From Prevotella vespertina (GTDB taxonomy: Bacteria > Bacteroidota > Bacteroidia > Bacteroidales > Bacteroidaceae): DNA of 64,000 bases. The position numbers and the translations under genes were made by a program. A model generated the notes under the pieces. That model had not been told where the DNA came from, ran no database searches, and saw only the letters and a program-made list of their open reading frames with translations. Shown one piece after another: positions 53,793 to 62,514 of this stretch. Each line of letters starts with the position of its first letter. The first letter of the stretch is position 1. The stretch is from positions 62,001-126,000 of the forward strand of contig NZ_VVIQ01000006.1 of the NCBI RefSeq assembly GCF_009728485.1, written 5' to 3'.

Positions 53793-54263
53793 ATGAACAC
53801 TTTACACAACCCTCCTTCGTATCGCAATGACACTGTACTTCCACTACCAATGGGTGTTCGGGCTTCAGCTTGGGCTGTCGATGCAGCCTGTTCTGGCAAC
53901 CCGGGACCTATGGAATATCAATGTATTGACTTACAAACAGGGGCTCAAATCTTCCATTTCGGACCAGTACAAGGTACGAATAACATTGGTGAGTTCCTCG
54001 CTATTGTGCATGCTTTAGCCTTGATGGAGAAGCAGGGAATCAAGGACAAGGTCATCTATAGTGATTCGTATAACGCCATTCTGTGGGTTAAGAAGAAGAA
54101 GTGTAAGACGACATTAACCCACAATTCCGCAACAGAACAGCTGTATCAAATCATTGCACGGGCAGAACAATGGCTCATGACACACAACGTCACCCCTCCT
54201 ATTATCAAATGGGAAACAAAGCAATGGGGCGAGATTCCTGCGGACTTCGGTAGGAAGAAATAA
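53793..54263 (+). CDS. Ribonuclease H-like protein
   Basis: A 156-residue RNase H-fold protein that would cut RNA in RNA-DNA hybrids. The acidic catalytic residues are recognisable: VDAACSGNPGP, the Glu in TNNIGEFLAI, Asp in YSDSYNAIL, and a late Asp in WGEIPADFGR. There is no N-terminal hybrid-binding (viroplasmin) domain, unlike many bacterial RNase HI relatives. Sequence departs from E. coli RnhA, so no symbol is given. Confidence 0.82.
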   Translation: MNTLHNPPSYRNDTVLPLPMGVRASAWAVDAACSGNPGPMEYQCIDLQTGAQIFHFGPVQGTNNIGEFLAIVHALALMEKQGIKDKVIYSDSYNAILWVKKKKCKTTLTHNSATEQLYQIIARAEQWLMTHNVTPPIIKWETKQWGEIPADFGRKK

Positions 54264-54357
54264 TAACATCAGCCTCAGCAACAGAAGGGAATATTTAACA
54301 ATAATGTTGTAGATAATATGTGACTGCATTCGGGAAGACAATCTCATCAGTTACAAC

Positions 54358-54393
54358 AAAAGCTCCAGTAAGTCGAAACTTGCTGGAGCTTTT
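54358..54393. terminator. Bidirectional terminator between RNase H and fabI
   Basis: AAAAGCTCCAGTAAG (54358-54372) pairs with CTTGCTGGAGCTTTT (54379-54393) with one G-U, flanked by A and T runs. Confidence 0.88.
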
Positions 54394-54438
54394 ACTATAT
54401 TATAAGGTGATAAGTAACCTTATCTTATGGTTTTCTAT

Positions 54439-55296
54439 TTATCCGTAGATAATGTTGCCGTTCTCGTCCTTGTACTCATCAAGACCCTTCTCGTAGGTTG
54501 CCATGGCACGAAGACTCATACCAACGTTAGAGAAACCACCATCATGATAGAGGTTCTGCATCGTAACCTTACGAGTGAGATCAGAGAACATTACGATACA
54601 ATAGTCGGCACATTCATCCGCACTAGCATTACCCAATGGAGACATGCGATCGGCAAAGTCGAAGAGTTTATCCATACCCTTTACACCAGAACCAGCGGTT
54701 GTCATGGTTGGAGACTGTGATATGGTATTGATACGAACATGGTGCTCACGACCATAGATATAGCCGAAGCTACGAGCTATACTCTCAAGTAAAGCCTTTG
54801 CATCAGCCATATCATTGTAACCATAGAACGTACGCTGAGCAGCTACATAACTCAATGCGACGATTGAACCATACTCGCTGATAGCATCAAGCTTCTTAGC
54901 ACTTTGAATCATCTTATGGAATGATACAGCAGAAATGTCAAGTGTTGTATCAAGCAACTTATAATCCAAATCATCATAAGTGCGGTGCTTACGAACGTTA
55001 GGAGACATACCGATTGAATGGAGTACGAAGTCAATCTTACCGCCAAGTATCTCCATTGAACGCTTAAACACGTTCTCCAAGTCTTCTACATTAGTAGCAT
55101 CTGCAGGAATAACCTCGCAATTTAACTTCTCAGAAAGAGCGCTCACCGTACCCATTCTCACAGCGACAGGAGTGTTAGAAAGGGTTATCATTGCACCTTC
55201 TTCTACTGCTCTTTCAGCTACTTTCCATGCAATTGACTTGTCATTGAGGGCTCCAAAAATAATACCTCGTTTACCTTTTAATAAGTTGTAACTCAT
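54439..55296 (-). CDS. fabI: Enoyl-[acyl-carrier-protein] reductase (NADH)
   Basis: A 285-residue SDR-family enzyme for the last step of each fatty-acid elongation cycle, and the target of triclosan. Visible: the N-terminal GKRGIIFGALNDKSIAW NAD-binding motif, LHSIG, YNDMADAKALLES with the catalytic Tyr/Lys, and INTISQSPTMT. A C-terminal extension (YEKGLDEYKDENGNIIYG) is typical of Bacteroidota FabI. Single gene with its own promoter. Confidence 0.93.
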   Translation of the reverse strand: MSYNLLKGKRGIIFGALNDKSIAWKVAERAVEEGAMITLSNTPVAVRMGTVSALSEKLNCEVIPADATNVEDLENVFKRSMEILGGKIDFVLHSIGMSPNVRKHRTYDDLDYKLLDTTLDISAVSFHKMIQSAKKLDAISEYGSIVALSYVAAQRTFYGYNDMADAKALLESIARSFGYIYGREHHVRINTISQSPTMTTAGSGVKGMDKLFDFADRMSPLGNASADECADYCIVMFSDLTRKVTMQNLYHDGGFSNVGMSLRAMATYEKGLDEYKDENGNIIYG

Positions 55297-55319
55297 ATTC
55301 TTCGTTGTTCAAATTTGGT

Positions 55320-55328
55320 GTAAAGGTA
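55320..55328 (-). promoter_or_regulatory. -7 promoter box for fabI
   Basis: TACCTTTAC on the minus strand, 24 bp upstream of the start. Confidence 0.5.
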
Positions 55329-55416
55329 AGAAGAAAAGGTCGATTTGCCAAGAGTTTATAGATAAATAACGTCATTCGTATTATATAGATAAGACAAATC
55401 AAGTGGTTACATAACA

Positions 55417-56505
55417 TTAATAATGGTGTTTATGTTCTCGGTCGTATGCTGTAATCACACGCTTAATCTGCTCTATCTGAGCTTTATCGTAAGGGGGAAG
55501 ATCGGCTTCTTTCAGCTTCTTCTCGACCAGAGATAGCAGTGTTTCTTTATTTTGATAGAACGTTAAATGCGGGTTAGCACCATGTTCCAAAAGACAGACA
55601 ACGATGGGATAATGCTCGCTTATCATCGCTAGGGCAACAGCTGGAGCATTGTTATAAGTGATATTATCTATCGTGTATTGGCTCTGAAAGTTTACATCTG
55701 CACCATAATTCAACAATAGCTTTACCATAGGAACAGTGCTCCATGAAGCAGCCGTACTCAATGGTTCAACGCAGGTCGTGTCGCCTGCATCGGGAGAAGA
55801 TATCCGTTGACACTCTTTCAACCGAACACGCATTGGCTTCACCATAGCCCCATGGCGCAGTAATTCCTCTGCTATCTTGAGTTGCTCTTCAGTGGGGCTC
55901 TCCTTATTACAAAGTCTTATCAACGCGGTTTTTCCTTCACCCCATTCATAGAGGTTAGGGTTGGCACCATGGCGCAATAAGGTTCTTACAATAGCTAAAT
56001 GACCATCCATGCAAGCAAACATCAACAGACTTTGACCATAGATAGTGTCCTGATAATTCACAAGTGTTGGTTGAGTGGATAAGATACGATTGATCTCCAT
56101 CGTATCATTAGCCTGCACCGCAGTGGCAAGTTCGGCAACAGGTGTATTGCGGAATATCCTATAATCATACTCATCCAATGTAGAAGGATCAACAGGACGA
56201 AGACTTATCCAGGTTATTAATAAGCTGATAATCAATGTGAGAAAGGCGTGAGGAAGAATTGAGATATACGCTTTATGATAACGCCGATACAGAGCGCCAC
56301 TCAACTTAACAACGCCTATGAGCCACAAAGAATAGGAATTAACGAGGAAGAAGATACCGAGAGCCTCCCATTCACTTGGCGGATTGTCAAATAAGAAGAT
56401 AGACCCATAGAATACTAACGGAGCCAACAGAACGGGCAAAAGGAATGCCCAAGATAGGACTCTTAGCCATAGAGGAAGGTTTTTGTCAACGATACTTTTT
56501 TCCAT
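55417..56505 (-). CDS. Ankyrin-repeat membrane protein
   Basis: A 362-residue protein. Three hydrophobic segments (~12-110) are followed by ankyrin repeats (~120-350), including DGHLAIVRTLLRHGANPNLYEWGEGKTALIRLC and MVKLLLNYGADVNFQSQYTID. Ankyrins bind other proteins; the partner is unknown. The tail is basic. Own promoter (56528-56536). Confidence 0.8.
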   Translation of the reverse strand: MEKSIVDKNLPLWLRVLSWAFLLPVLLAPLVFYGSIFLFDNPPSEWEALGIFFLVNSYSLWLIGVVKLSGALYRRYHKAYISILPHAFLTLIISLLITWISLRPVDPSTLDEYDYRIFRNTPVAELATAVQANDTMEINRILSTQPTLVNYQDTIYGQSLLMFACMDGHLAIVRTLLRHGANPNLYEWGEGKTALIRLCNKESPTEEQLKIAEELLRHGAMVKPMRVRLKECQRISSPDAGDTTCVEPLSTAASWSTVPMVKLLLNYGADVNFQSQYTIDNITYNNAPAVALAMISEHYPIVVCLLEHGANPHLTFYQNKETLLSLVEKKLKEADLPPYDKAQIEQIKRVITAYDREHKHHY

Positions 56506-56527
56506 AAAACGATATGAATTATCTGCG

Positions 56528-56536
56528 ACAAAGATA
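56528..56536 (-). promoter_or_regulatory. -7 promoter box for the ankyrin gene
   Basis: TATCTTTGT on the minus strand, 23 bp upstream of the start. Confidence 0.5.
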
Positions 56537-56666
56537 CTATTTTCTGCTGTATATCTATACTATAAACGTTAAGAAAAGGTTGCTGTCAATCCTTAAATAT
56601 AGCCTATATAGTGAGGGAAGAGCATTTATAATGACAAAGAAAATGATAGTGTGATTGCAAACCTCA

Positions 56667-56776
56667 AAACGTTTGAATAAGAACTAAGCCTCTCTTTACC
56701 TCCACGAAAGGCTTTCTTCCCTATAAGAAAAGCCTCCGCTTCACAGGAACTAAGGCTCTCTTGCTGAAGATATGCA
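56667..56776. repeat. 22-bp-period array (five units)
   Basis: Units start at 56667, 56689, 56711, 56733 and 56755. Most begin CCTC or GCTYTC and end AAAG or CTAAG. The first has the palindrome AAACGTTT. The third folds as AGGCTTTCTT/AAGAAAAGCCT, so the array can also act as a terminator for the gene ending at 56816. The rest of 56506-56815 has only the ankyrin promoter. Confidence 0.78.
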
Positions 56777-56815
56777 CACACCTTATTAATTAGCTAAGCA
56801 AAAGGTATTGAGGAA

Positions 56816-57610
56816 CTATATGCCAGTTAGCTTCTTTTCTTCATATTCTTGCTCGCTAATCAGCACTTCTGTTGCTTCTTGTTGCTTGTTATCTTCTTCG
56901 TTATCAGAGAGCAATAAGAGGAGATCATAGTCCTCCAAATCACAAACAACACCCTTATCTATACAAAATGAATCGGTGACATCTCCCGCCTCATAACGCA
57001 AGTAATAGTTTACACCATTACTCTCTCCATGGATAAATTGCCGGACTTTCGATAGTTCATATTCATCTACCATGTGTTCCATGAAAGCTTGTACTTTAGG
57101 AAGATAAGACCTTGCATTACCAGTGGACATTATCAAACTAATGTGTAAATAAAAATACTTTGCATGTGGATTGAAAGTCAGCTTAGAGTCTCTAGACCCC
57201 AACTCATGGTGAAGATAATCCTCTAATCGCTCAATGATAGTCGCACACAAATCCCTTGCCGTGGCATCAGGTAATGACAAACAAACACTCCAAACCATCA
57301 CTGGACTAAATTGCCAAGTATTCATAAAATCAACTAATGAGCAAACATAATGTACCCGATTCCGCAAGAAACTATGGTAGACTAGCTTCTTATCTGTCAC
57401 CTCCTTATCCAATGATCGCACAATCTTTGTAAACTCCCGCTCGGCATTTGTCAACGACGAGAACAATATAATAAGAGCTATCAACACCATCTGTATCAAT
57501 TGTCCCCAGTCTTCTACACCCAGCCATGCCATCACTTTCCACAGCAAGAACGCCATTACAATAAGCATTCCTACCAACTTAACCACTCTTAAAAATATCT
57601 CTTTCACCAT
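56816..57610 (-). CDS. Hypothetical membrane protein
   Basis: A 264-residue protein with two adjacent TM helices at the N terminus (~10-30 and ~35-55), then a soluble helical/beta domain (~60-230) and an acidic Gln/Glu-rich tail. No family recognised. It is the last host-like gene before the integrated island. Its promoter (57663-57671) lies between this gene and the island. Confidence 0.65.
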   Translation of the reverse strand: MVKEIFLRVVKLVGMLIVMAFLLWKVMAWLGVEDWGQLIQMVLIALIILFSSLTNAEREFTKIVRSLDKEVTDKKLVYHSFLRNRVHYVCSLVDFMNTWQFSPVMVWSVCLSLPDATARDLCATIIERLEDYLHHELGSRDSKLTFNPHAKYFYLHISLIMSTGNARSYLPKVQAFMEHMVDEYELSKVRQFIHGESNGVNYYLRYEAGDVTDSFCIDKGVVCDLEDYDLLLLLSDNEEDNKQQEATEVLISEQEYEEKKLTGI

Positions 57611-57662
57611 CTCTTAACCCTTTGAACTGAAGGAAACCATAGTTAACACACACCTAATAGAC

Positions 57663-57671
57663 ACAAAGGTA
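57663..57671 (-). promoter_or_regulatory. -7 promoter box for the hypothetical membrane protein
   Basis: TACCTTTGT on the minus strand, ~53 bp upstream of the start. Confidence 0.5.
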
Positions 57672-57672
57672 T

Positions 57673-57708
57673 ATAAAAAAAGCTTGATAATCAAGAGACT
57701 ATCAAGCT
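57673..57708 (-). terminator. Orphan minus-strand terminator at the island edge
   Basis: AGCTTGATA (57681-57689) pairs with TATCAAGCT (57700-57708). On the minus strand it is followed by a run of seven T. No minus-strand gene lies before it within the island, so it may be the remains of the transcription unit interrupted by integration. Confidence 0.6.
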
Positions 57709-57718
57709 ATCTTCTGTA

Positions 57719-57892
57719 CCCAGACCCGGTACAATCTCGTGAAAACAAGAGAAACCAAAAGAATATATTATATTGATAATCAGCTATTTGCAATTTTCTT
57801 ATATTTGGTGATTTTGCTCTTTTTTGCCTGTTTTTTGTTAGATAGTACACTTTTAGTACACTTTGATATTTCAAACTTTTTAGTATCTTTGC
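57719..57892. other. Candidate island left junction (att region)
   Basis: Two candidate sites. One is a GTACC-CAGACC-CGGTAC palindromic patch at 57718-57733. The other is GTATCTTTGC at 57883-57892, which fits the GTAnnTTTGC core used by CTnDOT-type integrases but also serves as the integrase -7 box. Two exact 11-bp direct repeats TAGTACACTTT (57843-57853, 57854-57864) lie between them. Confidence 0.4.
57884..57892 (+). promoter_or_regulatory. -7 promoter box for the integrase
   Basis: TATCTTTGC with TTTG (57862-57865) 18 bp upstream, a full Bacteroidota -33/-7 promoter. The second TAGTACACTTT repeat overlaps the -33 element, so it may also be an operator. Confidence 0.7.
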
Positions 57893-57972
57893 AAAATAAG
57901 AAAACATCTGAAAATAAACGAGTTAATAATTTTACTCGGTTCTATACTCATTCAGGTACATAACTATCAATT

Positions 57973-59196
57973 ATGGCAAAATTAGAAAATAAAGCAAAGG
58001 AAAACCCGAAATTGGAGCAAAATGTGCTTTCTGATGGTCGGATAAGTCTTTATCTTGAGTATTATCTTGGTAGAGAAGAAACGCCTGTGTTGGATGAAGA
58101 CGGCAATTCAGTTTTTTATGAAACTGGCAAGATGGCAGGCAAGCCCAAAGTGCACATCAAGCATAACAGGCGAAAAGAGAATTTGCAGTTGTACTTGATA
58201 GCTAAGCCCCGTACTCCTGCGGAAAGGCAACAGAACAAGGAAACTCTTGAATTGGCTGCCAAAATTCGTGCGGAGCGTGAACAACAGTTTAAGGAGAGTA
58301 TGCTTGGTTATCGCCTGAAGAAAGACAGAAATGTCAACTTCTTAGACTATTATCAGGCGTACATAGACAGTTATACGAAGAAAGACCTGCGAATGATAAA
58401 GATAGCCTTGAATCGTTTTAAGGATTTTCTGAAAGAGCAATACCCTCTCTATGAGTTTAGTATTAAACCTGACTTGATAACCAAGGACATGATGGAACGG
58501 TTTGTTGAGTACCTGCAATCACGAAGTGTGGGTGAAGGGGCAAAGAGTATCTACCAACGTTTCAAGAAGGTTGTACGCTATGCCATAGATCATGAAGTGA
58601 TGTTGAAAGATCCCTGCAAAGGTGTTGTGTGCAAGGTGGATGAACAGATTTTACGCAAAGATGTGTTGTCAATGGACGAAATCCAATCTTTGATTCAATG
58701 TCATTACGACAACGAGAATCCCAATGTGAGGCGTGCCTTTATCCTTTGTTTGTATTGCGGTTTGCGTTTCTGCGATGTGAAAGATCTAACCTATAAGAAC
58801 ATCGACTACACCAACCGTTTACTTAAATTTGAGCAGAATAAAACCAAAGGACATTCGGCGCATAGTGGTGTCGTCATTCCTCTGAACGATGGATTATTGT
58901 CATTGATTGGTGAAGTACCTGACGATTTGAATACCACCATATTCAACTTGCCATCGTATGAAAGTTGCTGCAAATCCGTAAAACGTTGGGTGAAGCGTGC
59001 AGGTATCAACAAACATATTAGTTGGCATTGTGCTCGCCACAGCTTTGCCGTGAACATCCTGAATAATGGTGCTAACATCAAAACCGTTGCCAGCCTATTG
59101 GGACATAGCGGATTGAAGCATACCGAGAAATATACTCGAGCGGTGGATAAGTTGAAGTCGGAGGCAATCAATAGTTTGCCAGAATTGAAAATATAG
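57973..59196 (+). CDS. Tyrosine recombinase/integrase
   Basis: A 407-residue phage-type integrase. An arm/DUF-like N-terminal part (~1-110) is followed by a SAM-like core-binding domain (~125-220) and the catalytic domain. Catalytic residues are visible: Arg265 (YCGLRFCD), His352 and Arg355 (HCARHSF), His378 (GHSGLKH) and the nucleophile Tyr387 (TEKYTRAVD). It is intact and marks the left end of a mobile island carrying the defence genes that follow. Confidence 0.93.
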   Translation: MAKLENKAKENPKLEQNVLSDGRISLYLEYYLGREETPVLDEDGNSVFYETGKMAGKPKVHIKHNRRKENLQLYLIAKPRTPAERQQNKETLELAAKIRAEREQQFKESMLGYRLKKDRNVNFLDYYQAYIDSYTKKDLRMIKIALNRFKDFLKEQYPLYEFSIKPDLITKDMMERFVEYLQSRSVGEGAKSIYQRFKKVVRYAIDHEVMLKDPCKGVVCKVDEQILRKDVLSMDEIQSLIQCHYDNENPNVRRAFILCLYCGLRFCDVKDLTYKNIDYTNRLLKFEQNKTKGHSAHSGVVIPLNDGLLSLIGEVPDDLNTTIFNLPSYESCCKSVKRWVKRAGINKHISWHCARHSFAVNILNNGANIKTVASLLGHSGLKHTEKYTRAVDKLKSEAINSLPELKI

Positions 59197-59327
59197 GCAC
59201 TTGACTTATATGGTTAGTCATAGTCTTTTATAATTATCATCGGGCACATATAATAAGAAAAATACTGATTTACTGATATTATTGGCTAAACAATGCCGTA
59301 TTGTGCTTTTTCTTCAAGAAAATTGTG

Positions 59328-59336
59328 TATTTTTGT
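59328..59336 (+). promoter_or_regulatory. -7 promoter box for the BREX-like operon
   Basis: TATTTTTGT with a TTGTG element ~22 bp upstream. It leaves a leader of ~215 nt in the 59197-59559 gap. That gap holds no convincing gene, only a 27-codon open frame from 59467. Confidence 0.45.
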
Positions 59337-59559
59337 ATCTTTATTATAAACTATCCATTATGGAGTAAAGTATCAATCGCATAAAAGTAGTCCTTGCAAG
59401 GAGAAAGAAAAGAATTAATAATTAGTTAGTAGAACAATTGTGGCGTGTACTAACTATAGTCTCTATATGGTATGCAAATGTTTAACAATAACGATTATAG
59501 GGTCTTATCTCAAAATAGCAAAACTACTAAATGTCGAACTGAAAGAATGAAAGAAAATA

Positions 59560-62061
59560 ATGTATAAAATAACTTGGGATAAAGAAACTGGAGGTGTATT
59601 ACTCCATTCACGTATTGTGGATGGAACACTTGGCATATCTCCACGCCCTGTATTCTGGGAAGAACTTGATTTGCTTAAGCTCAACGAATTAGGATGGAAA
59701 TATCCTCATACAGAAGAACCTCTGTTGTGGGCTATAAACAAGCAATATTGGTATCAAGGTGAATTAATGTTTGAGGCTAAAGGTGCAAATGTTTACGATG
59801 CAGCTACAATTATCTTCCAGCCTGGAAAGGATAATGTTGAGTTGAATCCCATTGATGTAAAAAAGATGTTGAAGCGCAACGCTGAATTTATGTTTTTGCT
59901 GGAGAGTGAGGCTATAGAGTTTATTCGCGAAACATTCATTCAGTATGCAGGTGCACGGAAAAGTGTAGCCAAAGTTGCTGCTAATCAGCTTGACTATGAA
60001 ACTCTCGCAAAACGTATGGAAGCCAAAATTAAAAAAAAGATGGCCATTGTGCGTGAAGATTGTGATAGTTTCGAGATTATGCCACTTGATACTGCAGAGA
60101 AACAAGGTAAAAAAGTATTCCATACTACGAAGATTGATAAGTTTCTTGCTTCTTTCTCTGGAGGTAAAGATTCTCAAGTTGTGTTAGACCTTTGCACACG
60201 TGCAATACCAAGCACAGAATTCGAAGTTATTTATTCAGATACAGGATATGAATTGCCACCATCGTTAGATTTGTATCAGCAGGTGCAAGACCATTACCAT
60301 AAACTCTTCCCAGACTTAAAGTTCTCGCTAACTCGTAACCATGAAAGTGTGCTGAACTATTGGGATAAGATTGGAACACCAAGCGATAAGCATCGCTGGT
60401 GTTGCTCAATTATGAAAACAGCACCATTGTATCGTTCCCTTAAAATAGAGGGGACAAATAAGCAAGCTAAAGCCCTCGCTTTTGAAGGAGTAAGAGCTGA
60501 AGAGAGTGTTATGAGAAGTAACTATGAGCGTATTGGGAAAGGGGTTAAGCATGACACCGTAATCAATGCTCGTCCGATCTTAAATTGGAATACTACAGAG
60601 ATCTTTCTTTACCTTTTTGCTCACGATTTACCCCTTAATGAGGCTTATCGGTTTGGGAAACCAAGGGTGGGATGTTTAATCTGTCCATTCTCTTCTCCAT
60701 GGGATGATATGATAGTGAATAAACGATATAAACAAGATTTAAAACCTTTCTTATCACGCTTGGTAAACATATCAAAGCAACGTCATATCCCAAATTTGGA
60801 AGAATACATCAAAGAACATAAATGGAAGTTGCGAGCAAGTGGGAATGATATTGGTTCAAAAACAAAAGTCCTCTTTCCAAAACAGTTTCCTACATTTGTA
60901 GCAAATGTTTCCAATGCTCAGAAAACCATAGAACATTGGCTTCCTGTTTTGTGTGAATATAATATAATGGGAGAGGGGAATAAAAAGTTTGGAGAATTAC
61001 GCTTTGATAAGACTGTCTATCGTTTTGACATTACGTATAACACAGAACATGACTATACATTCATCTTACATGAGGTGCAAAATCCTAAATTGGTGCAACT
61101 TATTAAAAGAATTATTTATAAAAGTGCCTTCTGCATAAACTGCGAAGGGTGTGAAGTAGAATGCCCTACTGGAGCACTTTCTGTTTACCCTGAGATTAAA
61201 ATTGATAAATCGAAATGTATTCATTGTCATAAATGTCTGTTATTTCATGATCAAGGATGCATTGTTGCAAATTCTTTAATTATGACAACTTCAACAAATA
61301 CAAAAGGTGGAGGTATCTCGAAAATAGGTACTTTCGGAATCCATAGTGAGTGGCTACAAGAATTTCTTTCTGACCCAGATGGTTTTTGGACAAGCAATTC
61401 TTTGGGAAACAAACAAGAACAGAGTTTTAAAGCATGGCTGATAGATGCTGAAATGATTGACCAAAAGAAAAATCTCACACCATTTGGTGATTTTTGTACA
61501 AAGCATCGCGAAAATGAGCTTGACTTAATTTGGGAACTCATTTGGATAAATTTTGCATATAGTTCTGTTCTTACAAATTGGTTTATCAACACTATAAATC
61601 CAGATCAACAATTCACGAAAGCACTACTTGATGAGTTAGCTTTGAATGAATTTGATGGTACGAAGAATACTATAACTTATGCCATAGGGGGCTTCATGCA
61701 AATATTTAAATATTCTCCAATTGGTGATTTTCTTAGTCAAGGACAATCGCATGATGGTAAGAATTATTTTCGTGGACGACATGAAGGACTTTCAGAAGTG
61801 GCACTTGCTTATTCTATATATAAGTATGCTACTTCCAAAGGTATTAGATCTTTACGTATCTCAGACTTCTATGTTGAAGACTGTCAAACAGGACCTGTGA
61901 AAGAATTTGCAATATCCAAGCTTACGTTTACAAAATTGCTTCGTCAATTAAATTCTGCTTCAAATCGAGTACTTATAGCAGAATTAAATATGGGTCTTGA
62001 TAGCATTACACTAAGAGAAGATTTAAGCTCAATGGATATACTCAAACAACTGGTTTTGTAG
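59560..62061 (+). CDS. brxP: PAPS-reductase/ferredoxin/DUF4007 fusion (BrxP-like)
   Basis: An 833-residue protein. After an N-terminal region (~1-180) comes a PAPS-reductase/ATP-pyrophosphatase domain with the P-loop SGGKDS (200-205), CCSIMKTAPL and RVGCLICPF. From residue ~525 there are two 4Fe-4S clusters' worth of cysteines (CINCEGCEVEC, CIHCHKCLLF). The last ~250 residues resemble DUF4007 (IGTFGIHSEWL, YFRGRHEGLSEVALAYSIY). Type 4 BREX systems have such a PAPS-reductase protein (BrxP) instead of the PglX methylase. It may modify DNA with sulfur by analogy to DndC; this is inference. It overlaps nothing and the next gene starts 2 bp later. Confidence 0.82.
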   Translation: MYKITWDKETGGVLLHSRIVDGTLGISPRPVFWEELDLLKLNELGWKYPHTEEPLLWAINKQYWYQGELMFEAKGANVYDAATIIFQPGKDNVELNPIDVKKMLKRNAEFMFLLESEAIEFIRETFIQYAGARKSVAKVAANQLDYETLAKRMEAKIKKKMAIVREDCDSFEIMPLDTAEKQGKKVFHTTKIDKFLASFSGGKDSQVVLDLCTRAIPSTEFEVIYSDTGYELPPSLDLYQQVQDHYHKLFPDLKFSLTRNHESVLNYWDKIGTPSDKHRWCCSIMKTAPLYRSLKIEGTNKQAKALAFEGVRAEESVMRSNYERIGKGVKHDTVINARPILNWNTTEIFLYLFAHDLPLNEAYRFGKPRVGCLICPFSSPWDDMIVNKRYKQDLKPFLSRLVNISKQRHIPNLEEYIKEHKWKLRASGNDIGSKTKVLFPKQFPTFVANVSNAQKTIEHWLPVLCEYNIMGEGNKKFGELRFDKTVYRFDITYNTEHDYTFILHEVQNPKLVQLIKRIIYKSAFCINCEGCEVECPTGALSVYPEIKIDKSKCIHCHKCLLFHDQGCIVANSLIMTTSTNTKGGGISKIGTFGIHSEWLQEFLSDPDGFWTSNSLGNKQEQSFKAWLIDAEMIDQKKNLTPFGDFCTKHRENELDLIWELIWINFAYSSVLTNWFINTINPDQQFTKALLDELALNEFDGTKNTITYAIGGFMQIFKYSPIGDFLSQGQSHDGKNYFRGRHEGLSEVALAYSIYKYATSKGIRSLRISDFYVEDCQTGPVKEFAISKLTFTKLLRQLNSASNRVLIAELNMGLDSITLREDLSSMDILKQLVL

Positions 62062-62063
62062 AT

Positions 62064-62507
62064 ATGGTCTCTCACTTAAAAACTGAATATTACAAAAAAT
62101 TGCTCCGTTCTATGATAGTCTATAGGCGTAAAGGTAAGACTAATCTTGCCAAACCTATCTTCATGCTATCTATCTTATACGGAATAAAAGATAGGAGTAT
62201 AATTGGTAATCGTTTTAGATTGACAGAACCCCTGGTTAATACTTATAAAGCTTTCTTCAAGAAATATAGCCAACAGCCTATGACATCACCTATTTATCCT
62301 TACTGCTATTTGAAAGGAGAAGAATTCTATTATCTTATAGGTAGCCATTACCCTAAGATCCCCTCAGCGAAATTCCTTCGTGAGAATGTAGAGTATGCAA
62401 GTTTAGATGATGATTTGTGGCAGCTTTTACAAGACGAAGGCGCAAGAAACGAGATAAAGGAAGCCATCATTAGTTACTTTATAGAACCAATCAAAGAATT
62501 AAAATAA
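62064..62507 (+). CDS. Small BREX-associated protein, like the N-terminal domain of COG3440 HNH enzymes
   Basis: A 147-residue protein. Its pattern (KTNLAKPIFMLSILYGI, SPIYPYCYLKGEEFYYLIG, FLRENVEYASLDDDLWQLLQDEGARNEIKEAIISYF) resembles the non-catalytic N-terminal domain of predicted HNH restriction enzymes, with the typical YA.LDxxLW.LL.d...R ending. No HNH domain follows, so here it stands alone. It starts 2 bp after brxP and ends 7 bp before brxC, so it belongs to the operon. Function unknown; recognition of modified or foreign DNA is a possibility. Confidence 0.7.
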   Translation: MVSHLKTEYYKKLLRSMIVYRRKGKTNLAKPIFMLSILYGIKDRSIIGNRFRLTEPLVNTYKAFFKKYSQQPMTSPIYPYCYLKGEEFYYLIGSHYPKIPSAKFLRENVEYASLDDDLWQLLQDEGARNEIKEAIISYFIEPIKELK

Positions 62508-62514
62508 TATACGT

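Noticed and set aside
57709..57760. 3' end of a tRNA or tmRNA as the integration site
   Set aside because: No T-arm TTCGA motif or acceptor pairing can be found on either strand; only a small GTACC/GGTAC palindrome is present.
59467..59550. A 27-codon gene before brxP
   Set aside because: Too short to judge from one sequence; kept only as a possible upstream open frame in the leader.
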